A program made the translations under genes and the position numbers. From positions 62,001-126,000 of the forward strand of contig JAKSZP010008042.1 of NCBI GenBank assembly GCA_022478985.1: a stretch of DNA of 64,000 nt. Direction: 5' to 3'. Below, one piece after another: positions 1 to 11,404 of the stretch. The notes under the pieces are model-generated. The model was not told the origin of the DNA, made no database searches, and saw nothing but the letters and a program-made list of their open reading frames with translations. How positions within the stretch are numbered: position 1 is the first letter of the stretch; every line of letters begins with the position of its first letter. The stretch is from Massospora cicadina (Eukaryota > Entomophthoromycota > Entomophthoromycetes > Entomophthorales > Entomophthoraceae).

Positions 1-345
1 TTTCTTAATATAGCTACCCTTGATTAACAAATCTTTCAACATTATTTTTTTGTCTAGTTTAACTAGAGATTTGCCTGCATTTTTAGCAGAGTTTTTCTTG
101 GCGACGACCTCTTTTCCACCAAGAGATTGCCTAGCTCTGACAAGATTTTTGTCTATTAGATTAATAGAAATTTTGCCTGTTCAATGTGAACAGAGATTTG
201 CCTTGACGACGCCTACTCCGTTGAAAGATTGCCCTAGAGAGATAAAGTCATCTAGGAGATTCCGCTGACACTACTAACGACTAAAAATTGTGTAACCTTT
301 GAAGAACCTGACCTTTGAATTTAGTAGAAACTCATAAAGCGATAC
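1..345 (+). mobile_element. Fragment of Ele3-like chromovirus leader/gag
   Basis: This segment is homologous, in opposite orientation, to 28,497-28,745 inside Ele3. The shared blocks include GCCTGCATTTTTAGCAG (here near 73-90), a gag-like phrase DLTFEF near 330, and several copies of the word AGAGATTGCC (near 66, 121, 192, 224 and 255). It runs off the left edge of the window, so its full extent is unknown. It probably belongs to a second copy of the Ele3 family lying beside or within the 3' part of Ele1. No intact reading frame is present, and the 82-codon frame here does not match any family I recognise. Confidence 0.5.
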
Positions 346-455
346 AACTGCCAACTGCAAAGCTTGCCACGGTGAACCTATGCACATCATCCCTCTTTTT
401 TATCAATTTACCTGGTCAGAGCTTACTATAGGCTTTGTCTGAGTATTGATCAGAA

Positions 456-1330
456 ATTTTACCAATCATTCAAAGTACTTAGATGGTCAAAGCTTGTACT
501 TCTCTGTGATGTTAAAATGTAACAAAGGAGATAGCGCAGATTGTTGACCGTACAAAATCTGGAAATGTGAATATCCTGTACCACTATGATGACTGATATT
601 GTAAGCAAACGTAGTTGAGTCCACATATATGGCCCATTGAAATGAGAATTGTTGACAAAATTTTGGAAAGCTCTTAATAAAGTAATGTTGTCAAAAACAC
701 CATCCCATTGGTCTTGGGAAGATATAAGATGGTAAGGACTCAAAAATTCACATTAGTTTATTCAGATTGGGAACAACTTGAAATGTAAAATTTGCGGCAT
801 TGTCCATAGGATGACTTATAGACATCTATGCCAATGTACTACCTGTTCTATTATAAACTTTGCAGTTGATTTTGTTTCATAAATTTCTGAGGGCTAGAGC
901 TCTGAACACTTATTAAGATGGTTTATTGATATTATGATGTATTTGAAGCTGATAAAACTGGTTTAGAAAGGTCCTATAATGTTTATAGGCAATGTATACC
1001 AGGATCAATTAGGCTTAACCAACCTGCAAGTAGTTGTAGGCTTGTAAGGCTGATGCGCTTGACATTTGTGGCATTTTTTTACTACATCTTTGATATTGAA
1101 TCTTAGTGATTCCCAATGATACCCCTTTTGATTAAGCTTTAAGGTCATATATAAAACTACATATCCCACTGTGCAATGAGCTCATATGATTATCTCCTGA
1201 AAAGCTGAAGATGGGAGATATAGTCTATGGTCATTCCCCACAATTTTGTATAATTTTCCATCCTAAATTTTGCTGTCACCTTTAGTTAATCCAACATATA
1301 GAGAATAGCAGGTTTTTTGCTCTCATAATT
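456..1330 (-). pseudogene. Ele1 integrase, decayed
   Basis: Read on the minus strand, this continues the pol of Ele1 after RNase H. Broken frames give a stretch resembling the gypsy integrase core: EQVVHWHR, then a phrase like TDNAANFTFQV, then PYHLISSQDQWDGVFDNIT at about 690-740. The last corresponds to the usual PYHPQSNGMVER block that holds the catalytic Glu, but that Glu is lost here. Several stops and at least two frameshifts separate the pieces. The C-terminal end fades out near 456. Similarity to the integrases of Ele4 and Ele5 is visible but weak, so this is an older, more diverged relative. Confidence 0.6.
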
Positions 1331-2380
1331 TTTGCTTTAATTTCCTTGAATAGTTGATATGTAAAGGGGATAAAGTGGTGAAAACAGGCAGTGACAAAAA
1401 GTTCATCAGTTTTGATGGGTTTGTCCTGAGAAATTTACTATCTCACAATTGTAGGCCTGTAATTTCAAGGCCCATTGCGCTAACTGATCTTTTGATCCCT
1501 TAAGTATATATAACCATTAAAAGGAAGCATGCTTGGTGACAATAGTAAATTTGTTCCATGTAACAGAACCAAAATTGTCTACAGGAATATGATGGCTGAG
1601 CACTCTCACTCAGCTACAGTGTAGTTGCATTCAATATTGCCCAAGACATGATTGCAGAATGCATCCAGAGGTTCTTCTCCATCATCCCCTATCTTAGATA
1701 AAAAGACTCTATAGCTGTGAGAAATGAATTGTAATGTACTATGAAAGGTTGGTCAAAGTTTAGATAACTCAGAATGTGGCCTCAGTTAAAGCCTTCTATA
1801 GCCATTTAAAGAAGTATTTTCATTCTTTACCATTGATAGTGATTCCACCTTGAAACATGTGTAGTAGAGGCTTACATGTTGCGCAAATCCCAGTATAAAT
1901 AAGCAGTATTATCTGATTTTTCCAAGGACTACTTGGATATCTCGCTTACTCTCAGGTTTTCTCATGTGGCTGGTGGCGTCAAGTTTTTGAGGCTTTGGCC
2001 ATATTACTCAATTGTCAACTACTTGACCTAGATACTCCATCTGAGACTTGAAGAACTGAAACTTGCTAGGCTTGATTTTTAACTGAGCTTAAGCTATCCT
2101 CCAAAAGACCTATTCACGGGTGCACTATATGTCTGGTGAATGTTTTCAAGAACTTAATTATATTGTCAAGTTGAACTAAGACACAAATCATCTCAAATCT
2201 CCCAAGGTAGTGCCCATTACCCATTAAAAGACGGTCAGAGCGTTGCAAAATCCTTGGGGCATTTGAAACAGTTGGAACAATCATTAAGAGGTAATAGCCA
2301 CACACTTTTTTCTGGTCTTCAGGAGGCAGGTTGATCTTCAAGTATCCGCTTGTAAGATCTAGAGCTGTAAGATAATTGTA
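1331..2380 (-). pseudogene. Ele1 reverse transcriptase C-half and RNase H, decayed
   Basis: The reading frame at 2,114-2,341 gives GYLKINLPPEDQKK, then NAPRILQR and CVLVQLDNIIKFLKTF. These align with the gypsy RT blocks SGYWQI.LPEEDQEK, NAP.TFQR and CVLVYLDDI.VFS. The catalytic YxDD is therefore QLDN here and cannot be active. Further down (about 1,980) comes KRDIQVVLGK, the RT/RNase H connection. RNase H remnants follow at about 1,600-1,700 (GDDGEEPLDAFCNHVLG then YTVAE). HL-1 interrupts the RT just upstream, between the KKDG block and the SGYLKI block. Confidence 0.75.
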
Positions 2381-4273
2381 TCTCTTTTTTTAGCACTAGT
2401 GGTTCCCAACTCAAAAAAGGGGGAGCCGCCACGCATCTTTATTTGCAAATAAGCCAAACAAAGGGATTATTAGAAATAAAAATTCTAATATGGCACCTCA
2501 GCTAAAAGCCTAGGAAGCCATATCAGAAGGGGGGAAGCTTTGGGGAAACTTTTGTCCAGCGCCCACTTTAGCTGGCGGACCATGTCAGACAGCATTGGGG
2601 TGGGAGCATCGGTGACATGGGGCATAAGGAGGTTAGTTGTGGGTTTTCTTTGGTTATGAGGCCAGCGGTGTCCATTGCCTCAACGTATTGAGCAAGTTGA
2701 TGCTCAGAAAAAGTGAAAAGAGCTGGAACACAAGTGAAAGACTTGATGTGCTGGCGGGTTTTGGGATAATCAGGGTTAAAAGACAAGTTTTTGCCACATC
2801 AATGCAGGCGCAGCTCGCACCAAAAGCCAGCTCCTCAATATCATATTTTTCCTCTTCCTCAAAATCATGAGGGAAATTGAGGATTGGAATACCCTCAACC
2901 AGGGGTTCCATTGCCCCATGGAGTTGCTGGCGGAGTAGGGTGTTGGCAGGAGCTGCAGTGGCTTCAACTGACATTTTATTTATATTTTATAAAAAGGAAA
3001 AGCCATATTTAGGATGAAAACAGTGGGGATGCATTTGGGAGGATTGATGAAAAACTCCCTCAATGCAAAATCCAGTTTAACGTTATACAACCGGTCATTT
3101 TTGTCAATCCATTCAAGAGCCTTGAATGGATTTAACTCAGCTAACGCTCGCCCACCACTGGAGTTAGTAATTTGGCCACACCTGATTGACTGTGAACTGT
3201 TGACCACAGCATCTCAGCTGAAACTGTTCAGCCATTGGCTCAGGATGGCATAAATCGACCAAATTTTTGTAAATTTTAAAATTTTGATTGGCTGCAGCTT
3301 TGAAAGCCATGCCAGAATTCGCCAAGGTTAGGGGTGGGAGAATTGAGCCCCACTCGAAAAATTTGGGCATGGCAGCAGCTGAGCCAACACCGAGAGGGGG
3401 TGTGGCAGAAGCGGCAGAGGCAAAAGCTATAGGGCACTTGTGCTTTGAGTGATCAAGCTCAAAGCGCAAGGGGCAAATAGCGCAGACATACTTAACGCAT
3501 GTCCAAAATGGGTGATCAGGGGCAGATCTGATCACCGTGCAAGGGGAATTGCAAGATGGGTGTCACAATGGAATGGACAGATCATTGCAAATGCGTGAGG
3601 CCCTGCCAAACAATCCAATCCATTCAAAACCACAAATTGCAGCACAGGGTCTGCGCTGTAAACGGCCAAACCCTCCATAAGCACATGGCAGAGGCGTCAG
3701 GGTAAAGGTGGGAGGGCAACCTGGTGAACTAGACCACCAAAGTGGCCTCATCTGGGAGCCAGGTGCAGACAGTAGGGAGCGGAATCTTTTTAAAAATTAA
3801 CGGCAGATTAGATGCTGCTATTGTATTGGCCTCAGAATGGAAACCAAGGCCAAAATACCACTTGAAGGGGCAGAAATCTATGAAGCCGATGGGTTAAACA
3901 CCATTGTGGCCATCTCAATGATGGCCGCGCTTGAATATGGGAAGAGGTTCCCATATTTGACCCAAAGGTTAAAATGAAAATTGCTCCATGGGAGCACCAA
4001 AGGGCTCCAGAGCACCTCCTGGGAACTTGCAAAATGGTGGGCCAAGTCCCGAGGGGGACATAACACCCAGTAGCATTAGGGGGGCTAGCAGAGCCAGCCC
4101 TGGTGTGCTTCAGCGGCGGCTGAAATACACCAGATGGCAGTGCACCGCCACCCCAAGCCGGGGTAACAGGTTTCAAAAGCATTGATATTTGTAAGTTTTT
4201 TGCTCAATTGAGCAGTAATTTTTGTATTTTTTCTTAAAATTAAAATTGGTTTCGATTTTGATGTCAAAGCAAA
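2381..4273 (-). mobile_element. HL-1, ORF1-only LINE-like element, near full length
   Basis: A 1.9-kb insertion in the RT of Ele1. On the minus strand it starts near 4,273 with about 100 bp of AT-rich leader, carries a broken gag-like ORF, and ends with ...TTGGGAACCACTAGTGCTAAAAAAA at about 2,385, an A-rich retrotransposon tail. Flanks at 2,361-2,380 and 4,274-4,293 are similar and look like a diverged target duplication. No reverse transcriptase is encoded. HL-2 shares the same 3' end, and HL-3 and HL-4 share the same N-terminal protein region. The ends at 2,388 and 8,388 are not inverted terminal repeats of one transposon. They are the 3' ends of two copies in opposite orientation. Confidence 0.8.
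2500..4182 (-). pseudogene. HL-1 gag-like ORF with zinc knuckle, frameshifted
   Basis: Pieces read in order on the minus strand. First comes a Pro/Gly-rich start (4,182-4,040; WGGGALPSGVFQPP). Next is a stretch rich in Phe/Tyr (about 4,000-3,880; FPYSSAAIIEMATMVF). A zinc knuckle follows at 3,470-3,420 in the context HPFW...CPLRFELDHSKHKC. This fits C-x2-C-x4-H-x4-C with the second Cys changed to Arg. The end is a C-terminal region at 2,974-2,654 (NTLLRQQLHGAMEPL, FEEEEKYDIEELAFG) that matches HL-2. The HPFW plus knuckle block resembles ORF1 of the LINE at 43,905-49,183. The product was presumably an RNA-binding ORF1/gag-type protein. At least three frame changes are needed, so it is dead. 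Confidence 0.7.
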
Positions 4274-4720
4274 AGAGAGATAAGCTATTTAGCATCTCCT
4301 AGTTGATCCAAAACGTCATCTATTCAAGGTAAAGGATTAGTTTCTTTTTAATATTCTATTCAGAAGTTAGTAATTAATGATGACTCCGTTAAAGCCATCT
4401 TTCTTCCTAACTATGAGTACCAGGATGGCCATGGGCTGCGCAAAGGGACAACCATCCCTTGATATATAAGCTTTTCCAATTCCTTTTGCACCTCCGTATC
4501 ACTGGTTTTATTTCTTCATATTGGGCGCGATCAAGTAGGTTTAGCATCTCCAGTATCAACGTTGTTCTGGATTACCACAGTGCAACCAAAGTTGTAGTCA
4601 TCTGTTGCAAATACTTGTGCATTTCTGTGTATGTGAGCTATTAGTTGATCTTTCTGATTGTCAGTTAGTTAGGTGAGTTGTTTACAAGAAATGACAACAC
4701 AATTTGGTAAGGGAGGCTCA
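4274..4720 (-). pseudogene. Ele1 reverse transcriptase N-half, decayed
   Basis: On the minus strand this gives QRDQLIAHIHRNAQVFATDD, then NVDTGDAKPT, then LEKLIYQGMVVPLRSPWPS. These correspond to the gypsy RT entry motifs H.I.TGD..P, EEI.KLL..G.I.PS.SPW and the following VKKKDG block (here GRKMAL, mutated). The frame is broken by stops. Together with 1,331-2,380 it makes one RT that HL-1 has split. Confidence 0.75.
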
Positions 4721-6560
4721 GTTAAGCCAAAATTGGCCAAATTACCAAAATAATTTACTTCCCAAATTTCTTAGTGGGTAAGATGTATAACGAAATTTAT
4801 GTCCTCTCTTGATAAAAAAATTTGGAGGTATTATATTGGCTAATAATACAAAAATCTCCTGGTGACCAGATGAGAATATCTTAAGAGAATCTAAAGGTTC
4901 AACCCCCAATTGTTGCTAAGGGGAGGATGTTTTTAACAGTTCTCTTGGTAACTCTATATTTATTCTGGTTGACACCACACACTGCTATCCAGGGTACAAT
5001 ATACAGTCATTATATGCTTTAGGGGAAGTTCCTTTATTTTCAGAAATGGTGGCAAATGGAGGGGATCTTCTATGACCCATTTGTTTTTACAGGATGAGAA
5101 CTACTCCATTGTTACAAACAACCTTAATGAAGATATTCCTATGAGTTAGGGAAGTCAGATTATTCCTTAAGTAGTGAAGGGGTAATGTTTACCTTAGTAT
5201 AGTAAAGGTTTTAACCTCATAGTTGAAACATCACCATAAAATTTAAGAAATCTAGTACTAACAAGAAATTGGAGTTTCATTGGAAATCACTATAGCAAAG
5301 GCACTAACCTGCAAGGAAAACTCATTGTTAATGAGATCTATGTCCCGTTACCTGTAGTACTCATAGGCCCAGCCATTTTATATCGCTGATGGTGGGCTAC
5401 ATCATGAGCTATTACAAATTGTTTTACAAACTGACTGGATAATATACTTAAGAGGCGCCACTATTGCTATGTTGTCAGGATTACAGAATGATCCAAAAGT
5501 TTAAGCATCTCTAATTGCAAGATTCAAACCCAAACCAAAACAAGCAAATCCTACTATCTTGATATAGTAACACAATGCCGCAGTAACCTTAAAAGCAATT
5601 TTGTATAGATCCTAGCTTGGGTGTGCTTGGTAATTTACCCCAAAATAATGCCCTGGATTCCCTTTAAACATTGCTCCCATCAATTTACTCTATTATTTTC
5701 CTTACCCTTGGTTTTCGCTATCATTATAGCTTAATTAAAGGCCATACAGCAATTAAAAAGCTTTTCTTTTAATTGTACATTAGTTAATATAGATTAATAT
5801 TCTTGCGCCTGGGTCTTTAAAAAACCTGAACAGTAAATCAGGGACAGTTAATTTTTCCCACCTTCTCCAACAAATGGCTAAAAACTAAACTTTGTTTACA
5901 TGAGTATCAATATAAAAAGAAATGGAAAATAGTGTGAACTGCATGTTTATTTAAGAATGGAAGGAGTATCGACCTGATTAATCATGGTATTAATCTGTCA
6001 CCTACATTGGGGATGTGGATGTTTAAGTTCTCAAATATGAATGCAACATTAATTCCTTTTAGATGAGGTAAGGATTGAAAATACTCAATATATACAAATG
6101 TTTTGTTCTTGAAAATTGGGTTTTAAAAGGTTTAGAGACAACTTCTTTCCCCTCTTGTTCCATGGCTGCTCTCTGACTTCTGGTGATGGCCAACACCGTG
6201 AAGATGTTTTATTGGGTTTTTGAATATGAGGATGACTCACATCTTCCTCAAGACTCTGGAAAAGTCTAGATGATGACTGACATTAGAGCGTATCCCTTCT
6301 ACTTCCAAGCCCCTTTTCACTGGCTTTAATCTTCTTGTAAAGTCATCAGGTTTACCTCAGAGCGTCGCTAAGGGCAGGAGTCCATGTAATGCCCCTTATA
6401 TTCACAGATCCAACAATTTATCTTAGCAAGGTTGTGGCGATCACAAAATATCCTTAACGAGTAGAGAGCTCTCCATGGTCCCTCTATTACTTTCACTTAC
6501 TTGCAGGAGCCAGTTGGATCAGGCTTCTACATTGGGCGGTCCAAATGTGACTTCACATTT
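4721..6560 (-). pseudogene. Ele1 gag-pol middle part, heavily decayed
   Basis: This should hold the end of gag and the protease region of Ele1, because RT lies to its left and gag to its right. Translation on the minus strand gives only short open pieces. A phrase near 5,270 (VISNETPIS) sits where the protease active site is expected by comparison with Ele2 (IVDNEALIC) and Ele5 (IIDTGAPVN), but the Asp-Thr-Gly triad is not recognisable. No other feature is visible on either strand. Confidence 0.4.
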
Positions 6561-6760
6561 CCCCAGGTATTTAATCATGAATGGCGTATATAAATAAATT
6601 CACAAGTGCCATAAACAGGGAACAATTAACTCAGAATAATTATTACTGGCATTCTGGAGTGCAATATTGACATCAAATTCCATCATGGCTTTAACACCCA
6701 GAAGTATTTGAGCCTTAGGATAAAAGTGGTCAGCAAATTTGGTAATGGTATCATTCTTCT
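6561..6760 (-). pseudogene. Ele1 gag, downstream part
   Basis: The minus-strand frame gives KKNDTITKFADHFYPKAQIL then VKAMMEFDVNIALQNASNNY. This aligns with the gag of Ele7 (LAELAYHFMMEAHVLIGAGI...VGIAMTSA) and of Ele5 (LIKFVDQFMVEAHMLIGAGT). The upstream part of the same gag, WKAKFMTIKFKK, is at about 40,747-40,795. The two halves join at KFKK/KNDT, which shows that everything between 6,761 and 40,746 was inserted into this gene. Confidence 0.8.
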
Positions 6761-8596
6761 TGTTCAATTGGTTTAACCATCTGGTGTTCATCATTATTAT
6801 TTATTTAAACAAATGATTTTAGTAATATGTAGATACAAGAGTTTGACTAATTGCTATGAAGCTTTGAGTGGGGGACCACAACTTTATATGAAGTCACTAA
6901 AAAGGAAATTGATTTATTGATGATAGATCCACCAAAGTCCATCATTTCCGATGATTTATGTTAGTCAATAAAACCCTTAATACCCATCGGTGCACTCTCT
7001 ATTTCTTATACATAAATTACCAAAACCGTGGCTTCAGTGTCCCTATCACCTTTATATCAATTCAATACTCCTTTGCCCTGCGTCAGTGTAAAATGATCAA
7101 TGATAGGCTTTGTTGTAAGTAAGGAAATCCACTGGAAGTTTATTGGAAATTGCCTAGTGACTTTTATGGAAATAACATGACCCCCTAAACAATTGCTTTC
7201 CTGATCTAAATTAGTTTTATGCCTCAAGTTTTTAGTCCCAATTGCTTCTTGATAATTGGACATTGCACCAATAGGATCTTGGTAAATAAAAGCTTTTCCA
7301 AGATGGATGGTCAGGTGGACGGAAATCTCTTTCCAGAGGAAGCTACGCTCAGTTTACCCAAAAAGAAGAGTACAAAGAGAAAGCTGGTTATCCTCCCTCT
7401 GGCGTCGCCCCAGCTGCCACTGCACCCAAATTTTGAGTGGGGTTTGATCCTCCCGCCCCAAACTTGGCAAATTCTGGTGCTGCTTTCAAGGCGGCAGCCA
7501 AGCAAAATTTAAAAAATTTGAATAATTCAGTTGATTTAAAACTTGTGAGTCAATGGCTGAATCAGTTTCAGCTGAGCTGCCATGGTCAACAGCACACAGC
7601 CAATAAACTCCTGCTACCGCTCTAATTCCTGTGGCTGTCCCAGCACTGGCTGAATGCAATCCATTCAAGGCTCTCAAATGGATTGATGACAGCGACTGAC
7701 CTTACAATGTATAGACAGATTTCACACTGGAGAAATTTTATGTTGATCCTCTCAATTTGCATCACCATTCTCGCTTTCAAAACGGGTTTCCCCTTTATAA
7801 AAACATTAATAGAATTACAGTTGATGCCGCTGATGTCCCTTCCAACACCCTCTTCCACCAGCAACTCTATGGGGTGATGGAACCCCTTGTTAGGTTAAAA
7901 CCCATCCCAAATTTCCTCCATGAGTTTGAAGAAGGTTTTAAATATGAAATTAAAGAGCTTGCATTTGGTGTGAGATACGCTTGCATTGATGCAGCAAAAA
8001 CTTTGACTTTTGATCCCAACTATCCTCAAACCTGACAGAGCATAAAGTGATCAAATTTTAATCCTGCTCTCATTACTTATGCTGCGCATCAACTTGCTCA
8101 ATATGTTGAGGCGGTGGACACGAACAGCCACATAAACTAAGAAAATTAACAAGTATACCTCCTCATGCCCTATGCTGCTGATGCTATGACCACTATTTTG
8201 TCCGCCATGGTCATTCAGCAGAGCGGATGCTGGACAAAAAGTTTCTCCAAAGACTCCTCGCCTACTGATAAGGCTTCCTAGGCCGATAGCTGAGGCAACA
8301 AATTATATTTTTTATTTATAATAATTACTTTGTTTGGCTTATTTACAAATAACAATGCATGCGCCCCCTTTTTGGGTTGGACACCACTAGTGAGAAAAAA
8401 AGCAAGCTGGGTGGCCACTGGAAGTAATAGATACTACAGTGTGCTCTTTTGTTTGCTAAAATAAACCTTATTATTGATAAAAAGGTTTTTTAATTGTACT
8501 TTTTTTACCCCTTTTACTTTCCTCAAACAGAACCTAGTTACTTTATATTTTAGTAACTGTGCAGTTAAAAATGTGACGCCCTAGCACCAATTTTAT
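6761..8596 (+). repeat. Ele2 5' LTR, interrupted by HL-2
   Basis: Parts 6,761-7,390 and 8,414-8,596 align along their length with the 3' LTR (37,995-38,292 and 40,222-40,746). Shared landmarks include AATATGTAGAT, GATTTATTGATGATAG, GTGTCCCTATCAC, TTGCCTAGTGACTTTTATG and AGTTTACCCAAAAAGAAGAG. The end is at ...TTTTAT, one base before the TGG of the primer site. The last 20 bp are diverged from the 3' copy. Confidence 0.8.
7391..8400 (+). mobile_element. HL-2, 5'-truncated ORF1-only LINE-like element
   Basis: A 1.0-kb insertion in the 5' LTR of Ele2, bounded by AGAAAGCTGGTTA (7,378-7,390) and AGCAAGCTGGGTG (8,401-8,413). The 3' LTR of Ele2 gives the empty site at about 40,548. It lacks the first half of HL-1. 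Its broken ORF begins at the region just after the HL-1 zinc knuckle (FEWGLILPP; FKAAAKQNLK) and runs through NTLFHQQLYGVMEPLV and YEIKELAFGVRYACIDAAKT (7,840-8,020). It ends GGGTTGGACACCACTAGTG followed by an A-rich tail. 5' truncation, A tail and long target duplication are typical of LINE-type target-primed insertion. Confidence 0.85.
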
Positions 8597-8597
8597 T

Positions 8598-8616
8598 TGG
8601 TGCTCACTAAAGGGGG
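8598..8616 (+). promoter_or_regulatory. Ele2 primer-binding site
   Basis: TGGTGCTCACTAAAGGGGG starts one base after the 5' LTR. It is one substitution from the site used by Ele8 (TGGTGCTCACTACAGGG) and close to those of Ele4, Ele5 and Ele7. It would pair with a tRNA ending ...TAGTGAGCACCA. The tRNA identity was not determined. Confidence 0.7.
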
Positions 8617-8659
8617 CCACACTTTGGTTTTCTGAGTAGAGTTTAAAACCTAGGAATTT

Positions 8660-10160
8660 TGATACCCCAGATGAGGGATATCCCAGGATGGAAGTAGTTC
8701 AAAAACAGATGCTGAAGTGGCCAACCAAGTGGCCCAGCAAATTATTCTGCCATAATCAGTCAATTAGAAGAAAACTTGAATGCTCACATGGATCAATTGG
8801 CTAAAATCATAATTGGACATGATCACCAAGTAAAAGTGGTAGAGAAAGATATGCATGTGCATCAACGCCAGCTCAATTGCCTTGATACCAACATTAATGG
8901 AGCAGTTCACTCCACTTACTAATTATACCAGAAATTTGATTCCTTACATCTGGAACTGGAAACCCAGTACAAAATAGTAGGGTCTCTGGTAAGCGAAAAC
9001 ATCATCTTAAAAGCAGATTTTCAGGCTGCTAAACAAACGATTATTAATATAGATTTCAAGCTTCAAGTGTAACAATACCATTTTTCTGCTATATTAAATC
9101 AAATTAAAGTGGATGCATACTAGTTCTTGTAAATGCAGACAAGGTAAAGTATATTTGGAAATATTCTGCTAGAGCCTGGTTGCGTAAGCAATGAGACACC
9201 AGTTACAGGTAGTATGCCTGCTGTTTTTACATCTATTTTGGGGGAGGGAGCGTCCATTCATCAAACTATGGTAGCTTCAGACAGGGTTATTCCCATTCAT
9301 CATCTTGGCAATTTTCAAAGTCAGACAGAGACAACTCAGTCCTTTAGTCCCAGAGGCCATGAAACTCAATTTCAAGTCATCATGTTACTTTATCAAAATT
9401 CTATAAAAAGAAGGCAAATGTGTACAATTTTCTTATTATTTTTGAAACTAGCATGGGCGGGGCATCTGACATCGCCAAGTTGACAGAGGTGATGAACTTG
9501 CTAGACTTCAAAATGCATGAATTAGTTATTTCTAAGCTGAAAAAAGCCGTCATGTCCTATCCTACAGCCAAGGATCTTATTATCAAGGAGTTTGGTGGCG
9601 CAGAGAGGATGACCACTCGGAAGATGGCATACATAATTATCTCCTTTAAAAAAGATAAGCCTATAAAAGTATAAGCAGAGGGATTCTATATGGAGGTGCA
9701 GACGCTATCAGGGGCTAACATAATAAATGACTTTGACTCTTAGATTGCATTAGGCCACTCCTGTGAGCCTTTAAGGATTTTTATAGGGTGGTGATACCAG
9801 TTTTGAATAAGGAGAATGACAGAACTCATATATAAATTCTCTCCACCGATGTGCCATCACTTTTGAGGCGCCTAACCAAAGTCTGCGTTAGCCTTGCAAC
9901 CAACCCAAAATGAGCTAACATGTCAATTAAAGAATTAGCTCAGCCTTATGGCCCTCATTTTCATAGGCCTAATATTGTTCAGGTTACTTGTTACCTTTGC
10001 AAAATTCTAGCCATTATGCCTATAATTGTCCCTTTTCAAGTTCTTCTCTTAAGGTTCATTTGGTGAACCATGGCAATAAGGTGGACTTGGGAAAAGTCAG
10101 GATGGAGTAAGACTGGTTCAACTTCTGACGCCTTTACAAAAAATTTTATGGTGAAAATTT
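8660..10160 (+). pseudogene. Ele2 gag, broken
   Basis: The first part (8,755-9,120) is a likely coiled coil in interrupted frames (SQLEENLNAHMDQLAKI; LETQYKIVGSLVSENIIL). The capsid-like part is clearest in the frame 9,420-9,674: KLTEVMNLLDFKMHELVISK, then SYPTAKDLIIKEFGGAERMT, then KMAYIIISFKKDKPIKV. The corresponding part of Ele7 gag reads SVTYQEVKEIVLWLFGGTAKM...LAIGFHHNETLAEL. Gag packages element RNA into particles. A zinc knuckle could not be found downstream. Stops and frameshifts throughout. Confidence 0.65.
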
Positions 10161-11399
10161 TTTGTCCCCACCTGTCATCTAATCAACGAGCACTGTTGAA
10201 AAACCGCCTCCCACAGTTCAGCTAGTTCCCGCAGGTAAGATGTTAGTGGGACCAACTGCATGCAGAAAAAAATGCAAGGCTGAGCTGGGGAAAACTGTGT
10301 ACTGAAGACTTACGTTCATCAGTTAGAACTACATGAGCTTCAAGTATTCTCTGGTAATATTTCTTGATTGGATGGAGTCCATGGGGCTGTACCTTTAGAG
10401 AGTTTGACAAAGTCCAGCCCTCAGATAGGTCTGAAGATTCAAAATCATCTAATTTAAGTGGACGCTCTGGATGTCCTCACAATAAATGAACGGATGCTTA
10501 TTCCTCAGAATGCACTTATGATGATATTTCAGTCAATAAGCTTAAAGTAAGCACCATCGTTGACAATGAGGCTTTAATTTGTATTGTGTGCACTTGACTA
10601 GTAAATAGACTGGGCCTCACTCCTGACATAGATCATAAAAAATTTATGGTACTGCGAGACAACAGACTACAACTTCTGAGATAGTGTACAGTGTGTTGGC
10701 ACTACAATTCAGATCATTGGTAATATCTGTTCCTTCTATTGTATTCCATAAGCAAAGCCATGACTTTCTTATTAGAATCTCATCTATGAGGACTCATGGA
10801 ATTAAAGCCTATTTTAAAGAGAATACCATGGAAATCTTTAGACAAATCCTCCATTATTTTATAATTGGAAACTTGAGGCCCCAGCGCCTCAAACAAAAGG
10901 TTTTGTCAATTTAGTGTTCAAGAATAACATCATTCTTGTAGATTATCCGCGGATTTGGGCCCGTATGTGTTTATTAACCATCCAGATTGTTGTCTTTGAG
11001 GATATTCTGTTAAGTGCTAATTATGACTTAACCATTATGGCAGGTCGTCAAAAAATTAGTGGGGATAAAAATTATTTTATAACTTGCCATGGATTATATG
11101 GCGTAATTGGTGTGCCATATTGTCATCTCAATTTTGGAACCTGTCACCGCTCCTGGAATTATCACACTAACCATGGCAAAATCCAGTATTATTTGGATAA
11201 TCTGTATACTTATTTAGTGCAAATTAAGAGGCATAAACTCGTCATTTTTATCCCTATTATACCATTGAGGAGGTATTCAATATCCATGGTTTTAAAGATA
11301 TAAATGAACGGGGCTTGATGGCAATGAGCGTCAATTAATGTGTTCTTTGGTGCCTCAGAATGTTTTTTTGGGCTAATGGAGGATGAAAAGGACCAAGGT
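10161..11399 (+). pseudogene. Ele2 protease region, broken
   Basis: Near 10,555 the phrase STIVDNEALICIV occupies the place of the aspartic protease signature IIDTGAPVNIV of Ele5, followed by a matching stretch (LGLTPDIDHKKFMVL). The active-site DTGA is therefore DNEA here and would be inactive. Frames at 10,684-10,914 and 10,914-11,303 continue towards RT. The gene is then cut by Ele3 and resumes at 34,381. Confidence 0.55.
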
Positions 11400-11404
11400 T
11401 TGGC

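Noticed and set aside
2388..8400. The words TTTAGCACTAGTGG (2,390) and CCACTAGTGAGAAAA (8,388) as terminal inverted repeats of a 6-kb DNA transposon
   Set aside because: Each is the 3' end of a separate HL copy. The DNA between them contains parts of Ele1 and Ele2, and each copy has its own flanking duplication.
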